From Aquila chrysaetos chrysaetos (Eukaryota > Chordata > Aves > Accipitriformes > Accipitridae): a stretch of DNA of 64,000 nucleotides. A model generated the notes under the pieces. The model did not search any database. It was given only the letters and a program-made list of their open reading frames with translations, and had not been told where the DNA came from. Shown here piece by piece: positions 39,512 to 52,319 of the stretch. Within the stretch, counting starts at the first letter, position 1. Each line of letters starts with the position of its first letter. The DNA lies in contig NC_044006.1 in NCBI RefSeq assembly GCF_900496995.4, positions 19,738,214 to 19,802,213 of the forward strand. The letters are read 5' to 3'. The translations under genes and the position numbers were made by a program.

Positions 39512-39773
39512 GAGCCACAGTGGAGTACACTGGTTTTTAGACCAGTGGAAACTCTTAGTCAGTGTGTGGATAAAAGTGATCAAGCCACACACCTCCCTAT
39601 TCAGAGCCAGAAGAAAAGATGCTGAGTTAAATAAGTGCTGTTCTTTATTTTTCCATAAGAAATGCATGCAATTAGGAAGGGGTTTCTCTTTGTTTCTGAA
39701 AGATGTTTGTTAATGCAGCATCAAGTATCAGACTAGTAAGGTTAAAAAAAAAAAGTGAAAAATCTTAACATAC

Positions 39774-39856
39774 CATTTTGGGATATGTTCTGTAAGTCTC
39801 TGTGATTACAGCGATTTCTCCTGCGTAAACGTAGATACAGAGAGTCTGTCCAGCCT
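39774..39856 (-). CDS. AOAH: AOAH exon, hydrolase domain
   Basis: This 83-nt exon, from phase 2 to phase 1, has acceptor TTATTTCAG and donor GTATGT. In the correct frame it reads GGWTDSLYLRLRRRNRCNHR then DLQNISQN. Human AOAH has KSIYLRLWKRNHCNHRDYQN then ISRNG. NIS is a potential N-glycosylation site shared with human. Another frame is also open, but it does not match the family. Confidence 0.94.
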
Positions 39857-42206
39857 CTGAAATAAATTGAGAAAATGCAAGCTGCTAAACTCATATGATA
39901 CTGATGAAAACACAGCTGATATCAAAAATTATGTTCTTGTCTCTGAACAACTCTGTGTCCCAGATACGCATATACTTCAATTTCACCATGTCTCTTTTTT
40001 GTGGTCATAAATCTTTTTCATCTTGAAAAGGGTGGCCTAAAATGGAAGCCAAGATATCCTCTCAGAAACTACAAATTGATGGAGAGTTTCTTTGAAATTG
40101 TTCCACCCAGGATGCTTTTATCCTGGTCTTTCAGATAAGGTGTTTAAAAACCTTTTTGCTATACATCATTTATCAAAACAATCCTGTTGATTGCTCACTA
40201 ATTGACTTTTCAATTGGTCATTATGGAACAGTAAATAAAAGAAAAGAAATGTTGGCAGGGCATTCATTTCCCCATGCCATAAATCTTGGACAGATTGATC
40301 TGAAAACAGGTTATGCTTGATTCTGACTAGTTCTCTCCTTTACTTTGCATTGTTGAGAAAAATGAAAATGCAAATGAGAAGGATAACAGCCCAAAGGGAA
40401 GCTGATGAGAAGACCACGCTCCCAGCCACAAGCACATGGTCATCTCCACTGCGGCTGCTGATTTTGTGTTTTAACTTAGACACCAAAGGAATCAGATAAC
40501 TTAAATATCATGGCTTAAGAACAGCAAACCTGGATGAATGCAGAGAAACAGAAGACAATTATAAGTTTTGAAACCAGCAATAAAAAGTAACTACCTACAA
40601 CACAGAAACACATGATGACATCAACTAGTCACTATGTAATGGCCTACACAAGAATTGCCTGAGCTCTTTGGTTTTCAGCATAGTAGGCAGGCAGACGAGG
40701 AAAAGCAAACAGACCTTCTCGGTCAGAGAATATTAGTTAAAAAGCAGTGTTCCTGTTCACTGATCAGGGGTGGGAAAGATGGGCTTGGAGTAGATGGGAG
40801 CCTCCCACTGCACAGTGCCAGCCAGTCTCCACCACACTTAGTCATTGTGGTATGGGATTTTGAGCTACTTAAAAATGCCTTAAAGTCCCAAACAGTCCTT
40901 TTTTTTTCTTCCAGATGTGGAAGAGATTAAAAAAGACATTAAAAACTGAACACTGAACCAAGGCCTATGACTGACAACTTCGGTCAATACTAAGCTCTGA
41001 TCACCTGTGAACTTCAGATTCTTCAGAGCCAGTTAAATACTGTGTATTGAGTAGCTGAACATTGTAATAGATTTTCAAAGGTCGGTTTTGCTGCTGACTC
41101 TTAAAGAAGAGATTGCATAGATGTCTCTTTTGGCTTGTCAACTAGTATACCACCTTCAAGCATACACTGTGTGAATGTAGCTGAGGCTGGGAGCCTGGTT
41201 TTCACACAGGGAGAAAAAAGGAAGCAAAAAGTACAAGTGTATGGTGCAACAGATATTTTTCCTGGAAAATAATATATTCTTCCAACTTTTTAATTCTGTT
41301 GGTAGAAAGCCTCTTTAGGCTTGACTCATGCTTGATTTGACATTTCACTGTATTCATGACCTATCTTAGACATATAAAATAAAAATTATCTGAAACTCAG
41401 GCCAGACCAGGCACTGTTGATGATTGTATCCTTCAGTTCTGGCAGGAGTCAAGGGCCTCTTAATGCTGGCCAGAAAGATGATTAACAAAATTATGAATAT
41501 TTTTTTTTAACTTCATGGTTAAAACTGCAGACATTTCAAGGTGTTTTCTTGTGTTTGGACTTTATTTTCCTTCTCTTCTGGCAGTGCCTTCTTTTTTTCT
41601 ATCTCTCCCTGCATCCTTCCCCATCCACATGAGCCAATGTAACACAGCAAATTCGGTCACAGGCACTTCCAAATTCTTTTGCTACTTCCCTCTAAATGGG
41701 GGGGGGGGGGGGGGGGGAGGAAAAAAGGAAAGATTGCCCCAAAAAAGGGAACACTATGAAATAACCCTGGGGTTACTATTCATTCCATTGTTTCAGCAGC
41801 AAAAACGAAACAGGAGGAAGAGGGAAAGAGGGAAAAAAAAAAAAGGAAAATGCTGACTTTTGTTAGTTTCAACAATGCCCCCCTTCTCCCTGCCCCAGAA
41901 TTTTGAAAAAAGTGAGTTTGGTTTTTATTTCTTTGGTTTTTTTCTCCTTCTAAATTACAATTTGACTAGCTCTAAAACTTACCCTGAATTTCAGGAAGAC
42001 TGGGCTAGAGTATTGTGCATTGTCTATATATTTAAAAGATTTTAAAAATCCCTAGATCCAGTGACGATCTTGATTTTAGAAAGAGCAGAAGCAGAGCTGA
42101 CTAGCATTTTTATCTTTCCTTTCAAGCATTGTGGTTTTTTTTTCTTGCTGTGCTTTGAGGGACCTTGGGACTTGCTATGACTTGGCCACCCCGCCTGTTG
42201 GCTTAC
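39857..42206 (-). other. AOAH: AOAH intron
   Basis: A 2.35-kb intron with GTAAGC donor and TTATTTCAG acceptor. It contains a G20 tract at 41698-41717 (C20 in the transcript) and an A12 run near 41832. No transposon body is recognised. Confidence 0.85.
41698..41717 (+). repeat. Poly(G) tract, 20 bases
   Basis: An uninterrupted G run in an AOAH intron, followed by a purine-rich stretch. It is a simple, length-variable tract. Confidence 0.95.
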
Positions 42207-42298
42207 CCGATGGTGGAGTTCAGAAATCCAGTGATCTCTGAGAACTGGGGCCAGTCAAGTTCGTCGGTGAAAGCCATTGGGAGATTAGCAAATGATTT
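42207..42298 (-). CDS. AOAH: AOAH exon, hydrolase domain
   Basis: This 92-nt exon, from phase 0 to phase 2, has acceptor CTCTTTCAG and donor GTAAGC. The translation is KSFANLPMAFTDELDWPQFS then EITGFLNSTIG. Human AOAH has NSFINLPTALTNELDWPQLS then GATGFLDSTVG. DELDWPQ and TGFL are clear anchors. NST is a potential N-glycosylation site in the bird where human has DST. Confidence 0.97.
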
Positions 42299-43454
42299 CT
42301 GAAAGAGAAATTTTTAAATCAACACACTTTCACCCTCACAGACAAAAAAATCCTTTCAGCAAACTCAAGCACTTCTTAGCTGCAGCATTAGCTAGACAGC
42401 AGCAACTGTAACTATAGCTGTAGCGGTAATTATTTACGCATACACTTAAAAAGCTGACTTTTGTAAGATGGGCATATCAAGAGATGGAGGAAGGAAAAGC
42501 AGAAGAGATATCTGAATTGCATCTCCTGGCACCCTTTAATTCTGGAGCACGTACTGCAGGTGCAGACCACCAAGGCGGCAGCTGTTTGCTGCAGCATCCC
42601 TCCTGTCCAAAGGTGGGTCTCCTTGGGCACAGGAAGAGATGACAGCATGATGTCCCCAGCATATATGGCAGAGGGATAATGTCAAATTCACTTGAAGCTC
42701 CCTTGCCCTCTCCAGCAGGACGAATGGTGAGCATCCGACCCCCTAAAAACCTCTGCCTGGTCCTCACTGCAAATTTCAGGGACGGCACTGAAGCAACAGA
42801 GTCTGAAAGGCCCCTGAGCATGGCAAGGACCAGGGAATAAAACACATGGTCTGCCATAACTTTCCCACGCAAACAGATGCAAGCTTTACCCTTCTCTGCT
42901 TTTGCTGGTATTAGTCCCTAATGCTTTTTTTAAGTGATTGCCTCTGCGAAAGCCTCTATGCAGATGCAAGCTGTGTTGCACATTCTAAACACAGTGCCCT
43001 GTTTGTTTCCACTTCAATTTCTGAATGTGTCAAAAATCATAAAAGGTGAGAAAAATGGCCTCGAGAAATTGTACCACCCCAGAAGGATGAGAACATGGAG
43101 TAAATTTTCAGCTTTTCCTAGTCTGGGGTACACTCGCAAAGACAAATGCATAAATCCAGTTGGCTCATACTGAAAAACTGCTGATGAAAAAGGCAATAAC
43201 CGAAAGAAGGTCAAAACATAAAATCAGGAACTTACAGGCTGGTTTAATCCATGTAATTTATAAACTTCATTTTCTTTTCAAGCAGTTGTGGGGTTTCCTT
43301 AAACCCTTACTGCTAGAAGCAGCAAGCAGGTGGGTAATTCTTTCGCCAGGAGGATCAGAGGTAAATGAGGAGCCACAGAAGAGCTAAATCTTGCAGCCCT
43401 CACCAAGTCCTCATTCCCAGAAAATTATCGTTTAGGTGAATGGGAGCTATGCTC

Positions 43455-43580
43455 AAGGCCAGGTATGATGGGGCTTTGAGCAACCTGCTCTAGTGGAAGG
43501 TGTCCCTGCCCATGGCAGGGGGTTTGGAACTAGATGATCTTTAAGGTCCCTTCCAACCCAAACCATTCTATGATTCTATA
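43455..43580 (+). mobile_element. CR1 LINE 3' end
   Basis: The text includes GATGGGGCTTTGAGCAACCT, GGTGTCCCTGCCCATGGCAG and ACTAGATGATCTTTAAGGTC, and ends with CCATTCTATGATTCTAT. This is the hallmark 3' end of chicken-repeat-1 LINEs, which terminate in short ATTCTATG-type repeats rather than poly(A). The copy is 5'-truncated and well preserved, so it is younger than the other CR1 pieces in the window. It is antisense to AOAH. Confidence 0.93.
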
Positions 43581-46500
43581 TGCCTATGGGTTTTGACTGG
43601 AAGACAACGGAGGGAGACGCAGGGAAAGTGGAGGAGAGGCGAGAAAAGGGGGGTTGGGGGTGGAGGGAAATCCTGAAGCCAAGCTCTGAGCATCCTAATG
43701 CACAGCAGATGCCAGTTTAAAGCATGTAACAGCATATTTGACCTACTTACAGTAGATCTGCATTAGTTACCAAAGTGAAAATGGGTCTGGCTTAATTATC
43801 TTTCAATTGGTTCTCTCTCTCTCGCATACATACATATGTCCTTGTGTGTATCTGTATATACATATGATGCATATACAAATCATTTTTTTAAGACTAGAGG
43901 GAACTTCCAAATCTGCCTTCTTCAAACCTGATAGTGTTGTGTGCAAACAAGTGCTTAATCCAAGGGCACAGCTACGAGCAGAGGTGGAGGGGTACAGTAT
44001 GGCTTGGCCATTTGCAATACTTGCCTCCTCGTAGCTTTGCATTAAAGGTGACAGAAATATTGAAATAGTCACTTAGCATAGAGCAAACTATAGATATGAT
44101 CTCTTACAAGTCACAGCATATAAGAGTATAAAAAGAGCCAAAAATGATTAAATATTTTAAAAACAAATCCTTCTCTGACCAATTCTCTCATTATTTCCTG
44201 CTGGCATTCCAAAACAATATTTTCATTGGACAAGTCCCAATAATTTTTAACTGGTTTCTGGCCCCCACCCCACAAACTTAGCTTAAATATGAATTAGACA
44301 GAACCTAATTGAGTTGCAAATAGGGTTGGAAAGGAACATTTGAGCCCAGAATTATAGTTGCATTTGAAAACTGTATAGACATTTAACATTGACACTGTTC
44401 CAGCAAACCACTTAAAGCCAGACTTTTGAAGATATTTCAGGACCAAAGGGTGAAGATGAGTAGTTAATGGAAATTTCTGAAGAATGCTAGACCTTGAACT
44501 CTGCAGCGATGTAGTTTGGAAAGCATGGTCTAACAGACTGCATTTCACTTAGTCTCAGATGCAAATGTGTCCCACTCTAGAGGTGGATCTATGTTGACTT
44601 TTTTCTGAGCACATCCTTGTTTAAATACCATTCTCTAGACTATTCTGGCTGAGAAACCATGTTTCAGCCTATGTGCCAGATTTTAGCAACGAATGATTAG
44701 AAAATTATTCCAGCCTAGCTTCAAATGCCATATTGTAGCCTCAAATGCTCTAGATGGGTCCCAATTTGAAGGAACACCCTCACCTCCTAGATGCGTTCTA
44801 CCTTGAAATACGGGGCAGCCAAAGCCATGACTGATGCTAAATGCACACATGCCAAGCTGCGCTTAAATGGAAGAAAGTTCAGGGTTGCTATGGCAAGAGA
44901 TTTTCAAAATCAGAACACAACAGGGCATTGGAAACTTAATGCTCATACAAGCCTTTAGAAATGCCAGCCCCAGAAATTCTGAAAGCACTGAAGTATCCCT
45001 TAATTTGAAGGGGAATTGGGTATTTGGTTTTATACTGACTTTAATGCTGTTGAAATCCTTGTGATAGCATCAAGTGCCACAGACAACTTTCTTATTCTAA
45101 GTATACAAATAAGCAAGCCTTAGAGCTCTTGAGGAAAGCACAGCCTATCTTTTTAAAAAGCATGTATGGCATTTCTACTCTGTAAAGCTGCAAGGGACAT
45201 CATAGGTTTGAAATTAGCAAAATTACTACCTTATTTCCCCCAAAATGCAGCATCTTAGTCATCACAATACTAGCTGGGAGAAACTTGCCTGCAATTCACT
45301 GGATTTGGAGGGAAGCTAGGGAATGTTTTTAATATGATGTTCACAGATCAAAGTTCTGTTTTTTCTAGTGGTGCAAAAAAAGAAGTCAGTGGGATAAGTG
45401 TTCAGGACATCCTGAACCCTCATTTAAAGAAATGCTGAATTCTTTTAACAGGAAATATATAGCATGAAACAGTTTAATGAAACCTGAGAACCCTCTGAGT
45501 TTTTGGGCAAATAGATATTTGCTGGATTACAGATAGATGTGGGATTCATTTTTCTCTTTATTCAGCATGAAATAGAGATCCAAGAGTTTTAAAACGCATC
45601 TTCCTAGATAGGGTATAATTTCTAGCACATTTATAAATACAGTGCTTTTATCTCAAGATAAAATTGTCTCTAAAATGAGATTTAAAAGTAAGCTTCTATT
45701 CCAGACATATAACAGAAAAATGCTGCATTTAGTAGCTATTTGGAAGTCATTTGTAAGCAGATGGACAGAGCAGCAGGAGCACAATATCCATCGCTAGACA
45801 CACCAGTGTTTTCAACATTAGCTTTCCGCAAAAACCCATCCACCTCAGAAAAAAACCCACAGTATTTCTTCTGCTTTACTAAACCTCATAAAGTGCATGT
45901 CTACTGCATTACACTTCATTTTCAGTGTCCAAATTTTCAGGTCAAAGGAATGAACATTCAGCTCAAGTCTTGCTGAACCTTTTAAAAGAAGAAAAGCCTG
46001 GCAAACCCCAAACCTATTGACAAGCAGAAAGCCAAAATAAAGTTGACTCATCCCCTTCTTCCAGCTGTATAATTCTCTTCTTGTCATTGTACTCTGGGTG
46101 TTTGGGGATTTACTGGAGTGATGGCAGGTTAAGGACAGAGCCATGTGCTCAGCTGCCTCTGCAGGAACATGGAGGCAGGTATCCTCAGTGATGGTCCCAA
46201 CATAATTTTTCTCTGTGTTGCTGCACCTCAGCTAGATCCTTGTAGGGTAGACTTTGGGACACAGCAGTACCAGCTTGGTCAAAAACTTCAAAATCAAGGT
46301 ACCTGCGACTCCCCCTAGTCCTACATAGGGTGGGGTGGGGTTTTTTTGTTGTTTGGGGATTTTTTTAACTGGAGAAATAACATGCCTGAGCTATAGCTTT
46401 CAAAGGTGTGTCCACCTTGTGATGGACATTTTCCACACCACGCAGTGTCTCCGTACACTCTTTGTGGGAAGAACATACGCTAAGAGGGATGATAACTGTA

Positions 46501-47310
46501 TTTGTGACTGGCTCCTAGGTAAAGTCTTTAGAAATAGCACTGGGAGTCATGAGTCCCCACTCTGCTATAGCGCACGTCTCGGTGCACATGACAGATGAAA
46601 TGGGCTGGGAGTGCCCACAGCTGCGCCAGTGCAGGCAGGCTGGTGCTCAGGTTCTTGCAAGTCCCCCCTCCGAAACAGCCTCCTTGACTAATGCAGGAAC
46701 ATGATTCAGGTCTCTGCATTTGGTCACTTAAGTTTAAGAAAACAGGAAGACCAGGAGGGAACTAGGGGACTTGATATGGGACAAGTGAATGATGCAACTT
46801 GATGCATTCCTTCACATGGGATGTTTGACAGAAGCATGTCCCCTTGCGCTGGATTACACAGGGGGATTATTACCCTGTGAGATGCCAATGCTAAGAGGGC
46901 AGTAAGTTCTTGATTATACAGGGAAATCCAAAATCCAGTATATAACAGCTTCCCAACAACAGTCTTTGAGATGGTGGTGCGGGTATCTGAATTCCAAAGC
47001 TGTTCAGCCCAAATACCCATCCGGTCACCCTCATGCTAATCGTCTGGTTGCCTGAATGACATCCTGAGCCTGCTTCAGTTAGGAAATTTCTCATTCACAT
47101 TCTTCCCTCACTCATTGTTACTGCTCCTTTGCATGGTAGGCTATGTGCAGCATAATCAGGGGAAGCAACTATTCTGCAGGTCCTCGTAACTAAATTCTCA
47201 GCATCTCTCCTGAGAAACTATTTCCCCACCTAATTGGCTTTAAAACAGGAATTAACAGCTGCCACTGATGTGGTGCTGATTAACAGAAGGGCCCACAGCA
47301 TTGTTACCAC

Positions 47311-47330
47311 GTGTAAATTTCAATTTACAC
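47311..47330. repeat. Perfect short inverted repeat
   Basis: Arms GTGTAAATT and AATTTACAC are separated by two bases. It is followed by a ~140-bp AT-rich stretch with many TATA/AAATAT words. It could form a small hairpin; there is no sign that it belongs to a transposon end. Confidence 0.7.
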
Positions 47331-50300
47331 TTGTATATGTAAACACTTGTGTATGTGAACATGTATAAGGATAAATATAAATAAGAAATATATGAAATAT
47401 ATCAAGTATATAAAATAGATACATAAAAACACAGAAAAACATTAAAGTAATAAAATAATACGCTTAATAAATCTGAATTAACAGGCACACAACTTTTTCC
47501 TTGTACATATGATAAAAATCCTGACGGGGTCGGGGGGGGGAAGTCCTACTTGGAATTCCATGTAGAGGGTTGAGATTCCATTGAAATGGAAATTAAAGCT
47601 TTGAACTGTCTCTAGTATTGACTGTAGAGAAAACCATTTGATAAACTAATTTTTATGTGTGTCTTATGAAAGAAATTTTGGCAGAATCAAAGTGAAGTGC
47701 CTTGAGTTTGACAGCACAGCTGAACAGCAGGTACACGAGGTTTATCCTCCCCTCTCAGAGCCCTAACTTCAAATTCTTGCTGTGGTCCCAGATTAAGGAT
47801 GTTTTCTGTGAGATTAGGACATAGCCTCTCTGCACTCTCTTTAGTCACAAAACCGTCCCTGGATGTGCTTAGAAATTCTCCTTGAGGAAGGCCTTGCACT
47901 GAAAAAGGATTGAAGCCAGTTAATTTGTTAATTAAACCTACAGATGAAGGGTATTTCCCAGTGGTATTTAATACTACACATCAAGAGACAACAGTATTGC
48001 ACCTTCACAACCCCAAGGCAGCTAAATTGCTGCTATTGCCATTCTACACATAGAAAGCAAGACACAGAGTACAAGTGAGAGGAAGAGGCAGTAACAAAGT
48101 CTGAATTAGCTCTGAAGTTTTTTTGCTAGCACTTTTGTGCTCAGGCAACAACTTTCTTACTTAAGGTGAGCTGCAAATTAAATAACTTTGTACTATTGCT
48201 AGAGTTTAAACACAGATACTAGTTTTTTTTATATGACTGACCTCTCTGTATATCTGCATTAATATTTAAGTAACTGCTATATTTCTGCCAGGTCAGTAGG
48301 AAAGCCTGCAAATAGTCCTAGAAAAGAACCTGTTTTTTCCTCTCCCGTATCTCACGTACCCCAGACACCTGGGCGGCTGTGCAGTGCACTACCATAGAGC
48401 TCAGCTAGCTGTAGGAGGGCTGTGTTTCCTGCAAGGTAATTAGCCCAACCCTGCTCTGTCCTGGGTAGCTATAACCAACTTTTCCAAGTTCCTCTACATT
48501 ACTGCCATACCCCTGTCAGAGGTCTGTCTGATGCTGCCCAGCTCAGGGTGCCCAACATCTGAAGGGACATAAGGTTATCTATACTATCCTCTTTTTGCCA
48601 TCTTCTGCTAGCTCCAATAAGTGGTATTTTAAGCAATACCTTAATGCATCCCTTTCTTACTGGGCTCAGAACAGATGCCAGCCCCAGCGCCTTGTACTGG
48701 TGCATGAGAGACCTCTCTTCCAGGACTGCCTTGTGACAGCTCTGGGTCTGCGTGTGAAGCCCAGGCTTCTTTTTTGCTCATACGTTGTATTTAGCTTCTC
48801 CAATTCCAGTGATGTCTTAACTCCTTTTATTTTTATATACACTCTGAGTGGAGTGACTACGAAAGGCCAGAGAATGAACACATCTCTCTTTGCCCTCCTT
48901 GCCCCAGCGCAGGGCACTAGCTCTAATCTTGAGTCACCCTTTCTACAAAGGAAAGCAGCCCACTTCTCCCTTTCCAACCAGTCCTTGATCTTCCCCACAC
49001 GCTGGCCAGAGTTGAGCACTGAGAGCATATATTTGTTGGGCCTTACACAGTGAGCACCAGTTGCCTTCCTGTGCAAGATGCTCTACACCCATCAGACAGT
49101 AACAAGGTGCCATCAAAACTCACTTTATAATCTGCACTCCTTGAGCCATCCAGCTAGACCAGCAAGCTTCAAGCAAGAGAAATGCTTTCTAAACCTTCAT
49201 TACAGTGATAATAAAATGCTGACATAGTCTAAAACTGTTCTTGCCTACATGGCTCTGCTACCAGCGTTACTGCCAGAATCATCATCACCATCAGTATTAT
49301 TACTATCTTTATTAGACAAGATAATCTCAGTTATCATTAGTGCTAATTTATTATGCTCATCATCAGCTCTGTCATCAGTGTCATTTGTCTAATTGTTGCT
49401 CATAAACCTTGAACAAAGGAAAACAACTGTTAATCTGCAACATTTAAATCAGCTCAGTTCTGGGAGCAGAAGGGGGAAAATACATGAAATTCTCAGACCT
49501 CCAACAGCACTATAACTACTGACATTTTGGAATAAGTATTGTTCTCCAGAAAACGTCTGTATCCTTCTTCCACACAGGCCAGTGGAAGAGTAGCAGGTTT
49601 TCACCAGGGAAAGTGGGCAATGACGATCCACTCACCCCCATGCAACAGACCCTTGTGCAGAGAAAGACAACACACAGTCCTCCCTAGCTAGGCAGTGACA
49701 CGGGCTCGGAATAAGAAACAAGAGTGAAGGACAGAAGCATACCTGTGCCTTTATCTCCACCCCCTAACTGCAGTGTGCTAGAAGGATCTTTTCCCCTCAA
49801 TTATTTCATTCCATGCCAGTGAACTGCAACAGCTGAGGCTCAGCATAATTCACAGTCAGGCGCATTTTGTTGTTGTTTGAAAATGGGAAGTGCTGGGATA
49901 CTGCCCAAAGATAGACAACAGTGTGGTAGTGATATTACGGTCACTATAGAAATTCTTTCCTTTAGGACAAGTCCATCATAAACCCTTGGATGACCCTCAA
50001 ACACCTGCAGATGTATTTGTTCAACAAGCCTCAGAGCCTGAACACTGGAGTTACTAGATCTATTGCACATATGCTACAGATGAGGGAAAACAATCCAGGA
50101 CACATCATTTCAAAGCCAGATGCTGAAAACAAGTTCCCTGACTGTCAGCAGGGTCACTTCTGCAACACTTGCACAGCAAGGAGCCGTACCAATGAGCCTG
50201 CTAACAGCAGGACTGATCCCACAGACAGCATGGGTCTCCTCGAGCCACGGGCATGTGCATAGAAAGGCAGATGTCCTGGTTTGTGTCTCTGGCACAGCAC

Positions 50301-50556
50301 TGGGCCACTGAAGCCAAACTCTTCCCTGACCCAATTGCACAGATGTCAGAGGAGCAGCGGTAGCGCAGGGCTATGCTTTTTTATCTTCAGAAGAGCAGCT
50401 GCAGGAGGGGACTGACACACATGAGACCATAACTATAAATTCCAGTGCAATGAGGCATTTTGCACTTGTTTCCCTTTGGCAACCTGTGGCACAGGGGAGA
50501 AAGCAAACGGCAATCAGCAGCAGAGCAGTTTCAGCAACCCAAACGTGATTCCTCAC

Positions 50557-50651
50557 CGCTGACATCTGCGTGACAGTCATCCACTCGGGAGGGATGTGGA
50601 AGTGAGCGCCGGCTGAGTCTCCCAACAGCACGACCCCTTGTGAGTCTGCAC
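50557..50651 (-). CDS. AOAH: AOAH exon carrying the catalytic serine (GDSAGAH)
   Basis: This 95-nt exon, from phase 1 to phase 0, has acceptor TTAATTAG and donor GTGAGG. The translation is ADSQGVVLLGDSAGAHFHIP then PEWMTVTQMSA. Human AOAH has SQPRGIILLGDSAGAHFHIS then PEWITASQMSL. GDS is the first block of GDSL lipases. Its Ser (codon at 50614-50616) corresponds to human Ser263, the nucleophile. It is intact, which argues that the bird enzyme is active. Confidence 0.98.
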
Positions 50652-51611
50652 CTAATTAACACATTTATTAGTCGGAAGAGCAGAAAGAGCAAAGTGAAAC
50701 AGAGCACGGAGAGCAACAGCAATGGCAACTGATGGAGTCACAGGCAACTGGCTACACCACCCTTCACATAGCTGAAATGTTCAGACCCTGCAGTGGGATT
50801 TTTGCTCCATCTGCAGCAAAAACTGACTAACAGACATATGCCAACAACCCTAGAGGAATAACGGGACTGGGCGTGAAAAATGGGGAGAGGTCTTGCTAAT
50901 CAGAAAAAATCCTGGTTGTATTCAAGGACGGATGGGTTGTTTCAGCAGAGGTTCTTCTGTGCAGCCAACATTTATTTTTACTAGCCATAGAATATGCATT
51001 AAAAAGTACTTAAACATTTAGGGAAATCAGATTACTCAGGAAATTGCTCAAAGCTCTTTATAACAGAACTGGGTGGTGGATGCATTACTCATACGAGTAT
51101 TTCTACTGGAACAATCTGGCTGGTTTATAATTAATGTTACTTAGCATTTGTAGATTGCCTTTCATCTAAAAATGTTGAAAAGTCTTGCCAGGCTATGGTT
51201 CATCCCCAGGATGCTGATTTAAATGTCAGGCAAGGTGAACAGCAACCGGTAGTCACGGCTGTTTAGTAGGTGTGTTACTTGTGTGTATGTGTATACACAG
51301 GCACCCACATGGCTGTCAGGGAGATCAGCTGATGTCATCAGTTCAGCTCTTTAAGGCCTTCTCCAGAAAAGAATCAGCATCATTGCTGATTGCTGGTATT
51401 TATGGCAATGGGTCAAACTGGACTCACACAGAGATTAAACTGCTCTTCTGAATCCTCTGGGTTAGGCTTCAGGTAGCACAGAATATGCAGAGGTGACATC
51501 TCTGTTTGCTGCTGTTCCTGATCTATGTATTTCAACTTAATAACTGAACTGGCTTTTAACAGGAAACTACAAGTAGCCTGTGCTTTTCACGTTTCATCTT
51601 TGCCCGTTCTC

Positions 51612-51647
<36 letters not shown>

Positions 51648-51783
51648 GCCATTTTTCCTTTCTTATGAAGTTGTAAAGCCTGTTGTCTTTCCCCTACATT
51701 GGCAATGACCGTGAAAATATTAAAATATTTATGAAATTAATACAAAAGACACATTGTATCTTGTATTGACTGGAAAGATTTAC
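50652..51783 (-). other. AOAH: AOAH intron
   Basis: A 1.1-kb intron with GTAAAT donor and TTAATTAG acceptor. It contains an A27 run at 51617-51643 (T27 in the transcript). Nothing else is recognised. Confidence 0.85.
51617..51643 (+). repeat. Poly(A) tract, 27 bases
   Basis: A simple A run in an AOAH intron, without a recognisable retroposon attached. Confidence 0.95.
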
Positions 51784-51832
51784 CTTTGCAGAATTTCTCC
51801 TCGTAGGGAATTCCATCTTTTGGATCCACACC
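51784..51832 (-). CDS. AOAH: AOAH exon, start of hydrolase region
   Basis: This 49-nt exon, from phase 0 to phase 1, has acceptor CTCCAACAG and donor GTAAAT. The translation is GVDPKDGIPYEEKFCK; human AOAH has GVDPKDGVPYEKKFCE. The split Gly codon is completed by the exon at 50557-50651. Confidence 0.96.
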
Positions 51833-52270
51833 CTGTTGGAGGAGAGAAGGGGCAGATGATAGTATCTATCTAGCGCCTGAAAAATGGCAGTGCAAAACAG
51901 AGGTTGAGAATTTAGTTCTTCTTGAATGTTTGCCTGCAGGAAGCACAGCATCACAATAATGATGCTTTCCATTACCTTATTTTAATAAGTATATGTACAT
52001 TTAAATTAATTATAATAGCTATAATTTAAATAATCGTAAGCATTAATAAACAAACTTCACTCATAACTGCTTCCCCTATGTTTCCTTAGTTTTTAATAAA
52101 TACAGTTTTATTACTTGGAATATCAAAGGCAGTAAATAAATAGGAGTAATCCAAATCAGTTAATAAACCAGAATAAATATAAAGGAAACATTTGCAGACT
52201 AATTCAAAAGGAGGAAAAAAGAGAAGCAGCAATCAGGAAGGAAGTACAAGATGCAACTTCATTTACTTAC
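51833..52270 (-). other. AOAH: AOAH intron
   Basis: A 438-nt AT-rich intron with GTAAGT donor and CAACAG acceptor. Nothing else is recognised. Confidence 0.85.
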
Positions 52271-52319
52271 CCATATGCCATTGCAGTTAGAGTCACTTTT
52301 CACATCCCAATTATCAGGA
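52271..52319 (-). CDS. AOAH: AOAH exon, calcium-binding segment
   Basis: This 49-nt exon, from phase 2 to phase 0, has acceptor TTGTTTTAG and donor GTAAGT. With the split Arg codon it reads RPDNWDVKSDSNCNGIW; human AOAH has RPNNWDVHQDSNCNGIW. The D-x-D-x-N-x-N-G pattern resembles a calcium loop. Mammalian AOAH binds calcium ions in this region, between the saposin-like and hydrolase domains. Confidence 0.96.

Larger units (their letters stand above)
33172..39773 (-). other. AOAH: AOAH intron
   Basis: A 6.6-kb intron with GTATGT donor. It contains a diverged CR1 fragment (38660-39065) and a C21 tract at 39491-39511, which is G21 in the transcript. A stretch at about 33540-33900 may be an unclassified interspersed repeat. 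Open frames such as 39140-39667 depend on the C-tract region and look like chance. Confidence 0.8.
42299..50556 (-). other. AOAH: AOAH intron (largest complete intron here)
   Basis: An 8.3-kb intron between the catalytic-serine exon and the DELDWPQ exon. It holds the CR1 3' end at 43455-43580, a 20-bp inverted repeat at 47311-47330 followed by AT-rich sequence to about 47470, and an ATC/ATT-rich stretch at about 49275-49390. The remaining sequence is unremarkable; short open frames in it have no similarity. Confidence 0.8.

Noticed and set aside
39140..39667. 175-codon open frame on the - strand
   Set aside because: It runs through the C21 tract, which translates as poly-Gly. The part near the real exon at 39774 is not included. 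Chance is the simplest reading.
47331..47470. AT-rich stretch considered as a replication origin or satellite
   Set aside because: It has no tandem period and no supporting motif. It is only low-complexity intronic DNA.
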